Positions 6,765 to 10,720 of a stretch of 10,720 bases of DNA are shown piece by piece. The notes beneath the pieces were generated by a model. It saw only the letters and a list, made by a program, of their open reading frames with translations. It was not told the origin of the DNA and searched no databases. Origin of the DNA: an uncultured Collinsella sp. (GTDB taxonomy: Bacteria > Actinomycetota > Coriobacteriia > Coriobacteriales > Coriobacteriaceae); contig CAAEVD010000227.1 in the NCBI GenBank assembly GCA_900759435.1, positions 1 to 10,720 on the forward strand. The letters run 5' to 3'. Position 1 is the stretch's first letter. Every line of letters starts with the position of its first letter. Both the position numbers and the translations under genes were made by a program.

Positions 6765-7547
6765 ATGCTTACCAAACGCTTAATTCCCTGCCTGGACGTC
6801 AAGGACGGCCGTGTGGTCAAGGGTGTCAACTTTGTGAGCCTGCGCGATGCAGGCGACCCGGTGGAGCTGGCGCGTGCCTACGACCGCGAGGGTGCGGACG
6901 AGGTCGTCTTCTTGGACATTACCGCCACGAGCGACAACCGTGCGACGACCATTGAGATGGCGGCGCATGCTGCCGAGGAGCTGGCCATTCCCTATACCGT
7001 GGGCGGCGGCTTTCGCGACCTGGCGGGCATGCTCACCATGGTTGCGGCCGGTGCCGACAAGGTATCGCTCAACTCGGCGGCCGTGCGCGACCCGTCGCTG
7101 ATCAGCCAAGCTGCCGCGGCGTTTGGCAGCCAGGCCGTGGTCGTGGCGATCGATGCCAAGCGCGTCGGTTTGCCCGGAGAGCCGGGTGCCGATAGGTGGG
7201 AGGTCTTTACCGCGGGAGGCCGCAACGCCACGGGTATCGACGCGGTGGCGTGGGCCGAGGAAGCGGCTCGTCGCGGCGCCGGCGAGATTTTGCTCACCAG
7301 TATGGACCGCGACGGCACCAAGGCCGGCTTTGACCTGGCGCTCACCCGCGCCGTGGCGCGCGCGGTGCCGATTCCGGTGATCGCAAGCGGCGGCGTGGGT
7401 ACGCTCGAGCATTTTGCCGAGGGCGTGATCGAGGGCGAGGCCGATGCCGTGCTGGCGGCGAGCGTCTTTCACTTTGGGACGTTCAGCATTCGCCAGGTGA
7501 AGGAGTATATGGCGTCGCAGGGCATTCCTGTCAGGTTGGACTTCTAG
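6765..7547 (+). CDS. hisF: Imidazole glycerol phosphate synthase cyclase subunit HisF
   Basis: HisF is the (beta-alpha)8 barrel partner of HisH. It takes ammonia through the barrel and cyclises PRFAR to imidazole glycerol phosphate, releasing AICAR for purine synthesis. The 260-residue protein opens with [20 protein letters not shown], in which D11 is catalytic. D130 in VVAIDAKR is the second catalytic aspartate, at the position known from Thermotoga His[51 protein letters not shown] and AASVFHFG are further signatures. The start is 3 bases after the hisA stop, preceded by GGGAGGAG at 6751-6758. It is the last tightly coupled gene; a 148-bp gap with a dyad element separates it from hisI. Confidence 0.97.
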   Translation: MLTKRLIPCLDVKDGRVVKGVNFVSLRDAGDPVELARAYDREGADEVVFLDITATSDNRATTIEMAAHAAEELAIPYTVGGGFRDLAGMLTMVAAGADKVSLNSAAVRDPSLISQAAAAFGSQAVVVAIDAKRVGLPGEPGADRWEVFTAGGRNATGIDAVAWAEEAARRGAGEILLTSMDRDGTKAGFDLALTRAVARAVPIPVIASGGVGTLEHFAEGVIEGEADAVLAASVFHFGTFSIRQVKEYMASQGIPVRLDF

Positions 7548-7560
7548 CGCTGCGGCTTGC

Positions 7561-7647
7561 CCAGGCACCCGACCTTCTGGCTCCAACCCTCCTCGCGTAC
7601 TTAAGTACGCGTCGTCGGGCTTGTCGCTCGGAATCTCGGGCACCTGG
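7561..7647. repeat. Nested dyad element with an 18-bp perfect palindrome (hisF-hisI gap)
   Basis: CGCGTACTTAAGTACGCG at 7594-7611 is a perfect 18-bp palindrome. Around it, CCCGAC (7568-7573) is inverted as GTCGGG (7614-7619). Further out, CCAGGCACCCGA (7561-7572) faces TCGGGCACCTGG (7636-7647), complementary at 10 of 12 positions. The arms are nearly concentric, centred near 7603. The element fills most of the gap between hisF and hisI. It has no T-run on either side, so it is not a classical terminator. A REP-like dispersed repeat, a protein-binding site or an mRNA processing hairpin all fit. Confidence 0.55.
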
Positions 7648-7695
7648 ACAACCCTCGCCGACCTGTGGGATTTCGTTTGTTGCTTGGGAGAAATG

Positions 7696-8025
7696 ATGAC
7701 TGAGGTAATAGAAGCGTCTGATCTTACGTACGACGCCCGTGGGTTGATTCCTTGTGTGGTTCAGCAGTATGACACCGGCGAGGTGCTTATGGTTGCCTGG
7801 ATGAACGAGGAGTCGGTGGGGCTGACGCTCAAGACCGGCACCACGTGGTTTTGGAGCCGCAGCCGCCAGGAGCTCTGGAACAAGGGCGCGACGAGCGGCA
7901 ACATGCAGGCGGTCAAGGAGCTTTGGGCCGACTGCGATAGCGATACGCTGCTGGTCAAGGTCGACTCGCCAGGCCCGGCCTGCCATACCGGCAACCGTAC
8001 CTGCTTCTTTAAGAAACTCGCGTAG
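7696..8025 (+). CDS. hisI: Phosphoribosyl-AMP cyclohydrolase HisI
   Basis: HisI hydrolytically opens the purine ring of phosphoribosyl-AMP to give ProFAR. It is a separate enzyme here, not fused to HisE as in enterobacteria. Its 109 residues include [21 protein letters not shown], the [16 protein letters not shown] substrate loop, DCDSD (79-83) and [10 protein letters not shown]. The zinc cysteines C80, C96 and C103 have the +16, +7 spacing of the archaeal enzyme, with D79, D81 and D83 as likely Mg ligands. Two consecutive ATGs occur at 7693 and 7696. GGAG at 7687-7690 sits 5 bases before the second, which I prefer; the first would give only 2 bases. A further in-frame ATG at 7621 would fall in the dyad repeat and add 25 residues unlike the family. 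Confidence 0.95.
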   Translation: MTEVIEASDLTYDARGLIPCVVQQYDTGEVLMVAWMNEESVGLTLKTGTTWFWSRSRQELWNKGATSGNMQAVKELWADCDSDTLLVKVDSPGPACHTGNRTCFFKKLA

Positions 8026-8070
8026 GGCGGGCGCTCGATTAGACGCTCGGCCACCAGAAAGGATTGAACC

Positions 8071-8388
8071 ATGGGTGTGCGCACCGCAAACGTTCAGGAT
8101 GGAAATATCGGTGAGACGCTGACGGGGCTCGCCGAGGTGATTCACGGTCGTCGTGATGCATCGCCGCAGGAGAGCTATACCGCGCGTCTGCTGACCGACG
8201 TCGAGGATGAGCTGCTCAAGAAGCTTGCCGAGGAGGCAAGCGAGGTGATCATGGCCTGCAAGGATAACGATCACGATCACATCCGCTACGAGGCCGGCGA
8301 CCTGGTCTACCACCTGCTCGTGACGCTCGAGCGCTACGGTATCACCCTCGACGAACTGGCCGGTGAACTCAACGCCCGCCGCCACTAG
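8071..8388 (+). CDS. hisE: Phosphoribosyl-ATP pyrophosphatase HisE
   Basis: HisE removes pyrophosphate from phosphoribosyl-ATP to give phosphoribosyl-AMP, the HisI substrate. The 105-residue alpha-helical protein belongs to the MazG-like all-alpha NTP pyrophosphatases. It shows ESYTARLL, LLKKLAEEASEVIMACKD (the metal-binding EExxE-type helix) and YEAGDLVYHLLVTLERYGI (second metal-binding helix with E and D). AAAGGA at 8058-8063 lies 7 bases before the ATG. It is 45 bases after hisI and is the last plus-strand his gene. Its stop codon lies inside the first copy of a direct repeat (8384-8405), so the end of the gene may have been shaped by a repeat insertion. Confidence 0.95.
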   Translation: MGVRTANVQDGNIGETLTGLAEVIHGRRDASPQESYTARLLTDVEDELLKKLAEEASEVIMACKDNDHDHIRYEAGDLVYHLLVTLERYGITLDELAGELNARRH

Positions 8389-8432
8389 TCATTGGGGACG
8401 TTCTTAAACGACTAGTCGTTTGGGACAGTCTT
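8384..8432. repeat. Imperfect 22-bp direct repeat around a 16-bp palindrome
   Basis: A 22-bp unit beginning ACTAGTC and ending GGGAC plus six bases occurs at 8384-8405 and 8411-8432, with 18 of 22 positions identical and a 27-bp period. At the junction, AAACGACTAGTCGTTT (8406-8421) is a perfect palindrome. The first copy includes the hisE stop codon. The GGGGACG and GGGACAG motifs resemble dispersed REP-type elements. It sits in the convergent gap between hisE and the phosphatase gene. Confidence 0.5.
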
Positions 8433-8454
8433 TGTTGGTGTAACGGGGTCATGG

Positions 8455-8523
8455 AAGTTGCGGTGAAATAGGGACTGTTTAAGCGCTTCATCAGGCAAAA
8501 CAATCCCTATTCCACCGCAACTT
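8455..8523. repeat. Long inverted repeat (REP/MITE-like hairpin) between convergent genes
   Basis: The arm 8455-8474 (AAGTTGCGGTG, then AAATAGGGA) pairs with 8504-8523 (TCCCTATTC, then CACCGCAACTT) at 19 of 20 positions. A further five pairs follow after one mismatch: TGTTT at 8476-8480 with AAACA at 8498-8502. The result is a hairpin of about 25 bp with a loop of about 17 bases. It lies between the ends of convergent hisE and the PHP phosphatase, so it could act as a shared transcription barrier, although no clear T-run follows either arm. Confidence 0.6.
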
Positions 8524-8535
8524 ATGAAGGGATAG

Positions 8536-9447
8536 CTAGTCGAGGGGTGTGGATTCCCATTCTCCGGTGAGGTGGGGGATGTCGAAGGTTCGATAACCGC
8601 AGTCGTAGGCGTGGGCCTGAGCCTCGCGGATATTCCAGCAGATGTCGCAGGCGCGGTGTGCGTCCGAGCCAAAGGTGATGGGTACCTCGGCGTGGGCGAA
8701 GCAACGCAACAGCCCCGTCGAGGGGTAATAGTCGTCGAGGCCCTTGCGCGGCGCGGCGGTCGAAACCTCAACGCGGCGGCCTGTATCGTGTGCGCACTCT
8801 GCCATCTGCTCCCAAAACGGTGCCGGATCAAAATCGGGCGCAAAGCCCTCCTTCGAAAAGCGCATGAACAGGTCGGGGTGAGCCATCACATCAAAGTTAA
8901 GCGGGCTTTCGCAAGCGTGGCACCAGTCGTCGACGTAGCGCTCCCACACGCCGCGTACCCCCAGGTTTTCCCAAACGTGCAGGTTGGTGTCGTCGTCGAT
9001 CCAACCGCAAAGGGAATCGGGTGTATCGGGGCGAGCGACGTTTTCCGTTCCCGCCGCACCCGCGGCACCGGCCATGATATCGCCTGGGTTGCCAATCCAA
9101 TGCACACTGCCCAGGCGCACTATGGCACTCGCGGACCAGCGCTCAACCAGAGGCTCGCAACCTTCGTACCAGTCGCATTCAAAGCCATAGATAAGCTCGA
9201 GCTCCGGCGCAATCTGCGCGGCGAGTTTGCGGGCGTCCTCAAAGGCCAGACGATGTGCCGGCAGGTCGCCCTCGACAACCTGCACTTCGCAGTTGGCGTC
9301 CATGCTGGCGGGCAGGGTGAGATGGTCGGTCGAGACCATGACGCGGCAACCGGCCGCAGCAGCGGCGCGAACGTTGTCCTCAAACGAGGCATGTCCGTCC
9401 GAAAACGAGGTGTGGGTATGGCAATCGACCAGCGGGCACATGGGCAT
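8536..9447 (-). CDS. hisK: PHP-family phosphatase, probable histidinol-phosphatase
   Basis: It probably removes phosphate from L-histidinol phosphate, the step between HisC and HisD. The 303-residue protein has the full set of PHP metal ligands: H10, H12, D17 and H19 in DCHTHTSFSDGH, D41 and H42 in STDH, E90 in GFECDW, H116 in GSVHW, H190 in MAHPDLF, and D262 and H264 in GSDAH. This favours an active trinuclear-site hydrolase. Assignment to histidinol phosphate rests on context, since HisB here lacks a phosphatase domain and the gene adjoins the his operon. It could instead be another PHP phosphoesterase. It is slightly longer than B. subtilis HisJ (about 268 residues), partly through a Gly/Ala-rich segment at ~123-145. 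AAGGAG on the minus strand (9453-9458) lies 5 bases before the ATG. It is transcribed separately, convergent with hisE. Confidence 0.8.
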   Translation of the reverse strand: MPMCPLVDCHTHTSFSDGHASFEDNVRAAAAAGCRVMVSTDHLTLPASMDANCEVQVVEGDLPAHRLAFEDARKLAAQIAPELELIYGFECDWYEGCEPLVERWSASAIVRLGSVHWIGNPGDIMAGAAGAAGTENVARPDTPDSLCGWIDDDTNLHVWENLGVRGVWERYVDDWCHACESPLNFDVMAHPDLFMRFSKEGFAPDFDPAPFWEQMAECAHDTGRRVEVSTAAPRKGLDDYYPSTGLLRCFAHAEVPITFGSDAHRACDICWNIREAQAHAYDCGYRTFDIPHLTGEWESTPLD

Positions 9448-9479
9448 AGCGGCTCCTTTGCGTCAAGCGAATCCGCTTC

Positions 9480-9485
9480 ATTGTA
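9480..9485 (-). promoter_or_regulatory. Candidate -10 element of the phosphatase gene
   Basis: Read on the minus strand, this is TACAAT, five of six matches to the sigma-70 -10 consensus, 32 bases before the start codon. No good -35 lies at standard spacing; TTGAGA occurs only about 10 bases upstream. The inverted repeat AAGCG-N4-CGCTT between the -10 and the ribosome binding site could be an operator. This is inference only. Confidence 0.25.
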
Positions 9486-9578
9486 ATGGCGCAGCTCTCA
9501 ACACGCCGGGCACGCCGGGGGGTCGAAATCGATTGGAAAGGCTGCGCGGCGCGCGGTGCGGCCTCGCTTGCGCTCTCA

Positions 9579-9643
9579 AAACATGTACATCAGCCTCCAA
9601 AAGCTGCAGAAAATGACATGTTTGGAGGCTGATGTACATGTTT
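9579..9643. repeat. Perfect 23-bp inverted repeat in a divergent intergenic region
   Basis: Bases 9579-9601 (AAACATGTACATC ... CCTCCAAA) are the exact reverse complement of 9621-9643, with a 19-base spacer. The motif ACATGTTTGGA also occurs twice in direct orientation (9616-9626 and 9636-9646), so the right arm is preceded by a partial copy of its own end. Both flanking genes point away from it, so it is not a terminator of either. It could be a REP- or MITE-like element, a regulatory RNA hairpin, or a large binding site. Confidence 0.7.
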
Positions 9644-9779
9644 GGATGAGGCGGTGGAGTGTCGGTTTCTTGCGGGCGAGGAAAATCGCGCTCATCGCGC
9701 GCCGTCACATCCGCGCAGCCCGCGATGTGCTAGCGTTTGGGTGAACAAAACGAGCCCGTGCGGAAAGGAGCCGGACCGT

Positions 9780-10265
9780 ATGCCATGCGATAGCACATCT
9801 CCGCTGTCTTGCGAGACCGATGCGCCCGAGACCATCGTCAAGCTGGAATGCGACATCGACGACGCGTCGCCCGAGGTGCTCGCCTACGCTGCCGACCGCC
9901 TGCGCGAGGCGGGTGCGCGCGAGGTGCATTGGCTGCCCCTCTATTGCAAGAAAGGCCGCCCCAGCTGGCAGCTACAGGTAATCTGTGCTCACGAGGATAT
10001 CGAGCGTCTGCAGACGATCATCTTTTTGGAAACCACGACCAATGGTATCCGTCGCCAGGTTATGGAGCGCGTTTGCCTGCCACGCCGCTTTGAGCGCGTA
10101 ACGACGCCATGGGGCGAGGTGTCCGTCAAGGTGGCCACCCTGCCCGACGGCAGTGAGCGTGCGGCACCCGAGTACGAGGACTGCGCCCGCCTTGCCCGTG
10201 AGCACAACGTGCCGCTCCAGCGCGTGATGCAGGCGGCGCAAGCCGTGGCACTGCGATTTGAGTAA
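9780..10265 (+). CDS. Free-standing LarC C-terminal domain (LarC2-like) protein
   Basis: The 161-residue protein matches the C-terminal part of LarC, the CTP-dependent nickel insertase that completes the nickel-pincer nucleotide cofactor of lactate racemase and related enzymes. The recognisable family segments are VKLECDIDDASPEVLAYA, LYCKKGRPSWQLQVIC, FLETTTNGIRRQVMER and PEYEDCARLAREHNVPL. Full LarC proteins are about 400 residues. The N-terminal LarC1 part is absent, and nothing like it precedes this gene, whose upstream region is non-coding and carries an inverted repeat. The start at 9780 has AAAGGAG 9 bases upstream. An in-frame ATG at 9642 lies in the repeat and would add an unlikely N-terminus. 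LarC1 may be encoded elsewhere, or the domain may work alone in another metal or nucleotide role; this is not settled here. yfcE follows after 60 bases and may be co-transcribed. Confidence 0.8.
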   Translation: MPCDSTSPLSCETDAPETIVKLECDIDDASPEVLAYAADRLREAGAREVHWLPLYCKKGRPSWQLQVICAHEDIERLQTIIFLETTTNGIRRQVMERVCLPRRFERVTTPWGEVSVKVATLPDGSERAAPEYEDCARLAREHNVPLQRVMQAAQAVALRFE

Positions 10266-10325
10266 CGCGGCCGGTGGCGACATCCTGCGCCCAGCCATAT
10301 CAACCCCATTCGAAAGGATCTCCCC

Positions 10326-10720
10326 ATGAAATACCTCATCGCCTCCGACATCCATGGCTCGGCATATTGGACCGAGCGCCTGGTCGCCGCCATCGAATCC
10401 GAGCAGCCCGACCGCATTGTGCTGCTGGGCGACCTGCTCTACCACGGTCCGCGCAACGACCTGCCGCGCGATTACGCCCCCAAGCGCGTGATCCCGCTGC
10501 TCAACGCCCTGGCCGACCGCATCGTCGCGGTGCGCGGCAACTGCGACGCCGAGGTCGACCAGATGGTGCTCGACTTCCCCATCATGGCCGACTACGCCAC
10601 GCTGTTCGACGAGACCGGCCGCGAGCTGTTCCTGACGCACGGCCATGTCTTTGGCGCCGGCATGCACAACAGCGTCGACCACGCGCCCGCGCTGCCCGAG
10701 GGCTCCGCGCTCGTCTACGG
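10326..10720 (+). CDS. yfcE: YfcE-like phosphodiesterase (3' end beyond the window)
   Basis: This is a calcineurin-like metallophosphoesterase of the YfcE/MJ0936 family, cytosolic, with phosphodiesterase activity on artificial substrates in E. coli and unclear natural substrate. The visible 131 residues closely follow E. coli YfcE: MKYLIASDIHGS (D8, H10), LLGDLLYHGPRN (D36), YAPKRVI, VRGNCDAEVDQM (N72) and LFLTHGHVFG (H105, H107). The family's final GHTH motif would begin right at the window end, after LVYG. The ATG has AAAGGA at 10313-10318, 7 bases upstream. The protein lacks its last roughly 50 residues only because the window ends. Confidence 0.93.
   Translation, partial: MKYLIASDIHGSAYWTERLVAAIESEQPDRIVLLGDLLYHGPRNDLPRDYAPKRVIPLLNALADRIVAVRGNCDAEVDQMVLDFPIMADYATLFDETGRELFLTHGHVFGAGMHNSVDHAPALPEGSALVY

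Larger units (their letters stand above)
9448..9779. other. Divergent intergenic region
   Basis: These 332 bases separate the minus-strand phosphatase from the plus-strand LarC2-like gene, so the 5' ends of both genes face it. It holds the phosphatase ribosome binding site (9453-9458) and a candidate -10 (9480-9485). It also holds a short inverted repeat AAGCG-N4-CGCTT (9465-9478), a perfect tandem 9-bp repeat CACGCCGGG (9502-9519) and the 23-bp inverted repeat at 9579-9643. The ribosome binding site AAAGGAG of the next gene is at 9764-9770. I see no convincing gene in it. Confidence 0.6.

Noticed and set aside
7621..7695. Longer HisI starting at 7621
   Set aside because: The added residues come from the dyad repeat region and have no counterpart in HisI. 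The ATG at 7696 has a better-placed ribosome binding site.
8384..8523. CRISPR array
   Set aside because: There are only two imperfect direct copies, 27 bp apart with no spacer of suitable length, and no cas genes nearby.
8572..9486. Plus-strand 304-codon frame opposite the phosphatase
   Set aside because: It is an antisense shadow. The minus-strand product has the complete set of PHP metal ligands and a good ribosome binding site.
9642..9779. N-terminal extension of the LarC2-like protein from the ATG at 9642
   Set aside because: It would begin inside the 23-bp inverted repeat arm with no ribosome binding site. The start at 9780 has AAAGGAG upstream and leads straight into the conserved domain.
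9448..9779. A larC1 partner joined to LarC2 by frameshift
   Set aside because: No frame in this region resembles LarC1. The sequence is non-coding in character and holds promoter-like and repeat structures.

Overview
The window is GC-rich DNA with a strong G/C preference at third codon positions. It is dominated by a complete histidine biosynthesis locus. The pattern suggests an actinobacterium of the Coriobacteriia, Collinsella-like. It has a short-form HisG paired with a HisZ, where most Actinobacteria carry a long-form HisG. It also has separate hisI and hisE, a PHP-type phosphatase, and intergenic hairpin repeats. This placement is inference from gene content and sequence style, not from a database search.

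Layout. Positions 1-277 hold the possible end of an upstream gene, a terminator-like hairpin and the leader of the his operon. From 278 to 8388, nine genes run on the plus strand in the order hisZ-hisG (one fused gene), hisD, hisC, hisB, hisH, hisA, hisF, hisI, hisE. Most are tightly coupled: 1 bp between hisD and hisC, 0 bp between hisC and hisB, a 4-bp overlap of hisH and hisA, and 3 bp between hisA and hisF. The wider gaps (hisZG-hisD, hisB-hisH, hisF-hisI) each hold inverted-repeat structure. After hisE come two more repeat structures, then a minus-strand PHP phosphatase (8536-9447), very probably the histidinol-phosphatase the pathway needs because hisB here encodes only the dehydratase. 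A 332-bp divergent intergenic region carries a perfect 23-bp inverted repeat. Next on the plus strand are a free-standing LarC C-terminal domain protein and the start of a YfcE-like phosphodiesterase that runs off the window.

Function. The locus encodes every step from ATP plus PRPP to L-histidine: HisZG (step 1), HisE and HisI (2-3), HisA (4), HisH/HisF (5), HisB (6), HisC (7), the PHP phosphatase (8) and HisD (9-10). No classical His-rich attenuator peptide or T-box core was seen upstream. No wholly new system is evident. The points most worth a second look are the HisZ-HisG fusion, a pair of mutually exclusive hairpins between hisB and hisH, several REP- or MITE-like palindromic elements in the intergenic gaps, and the orphan LarC2-type protein.
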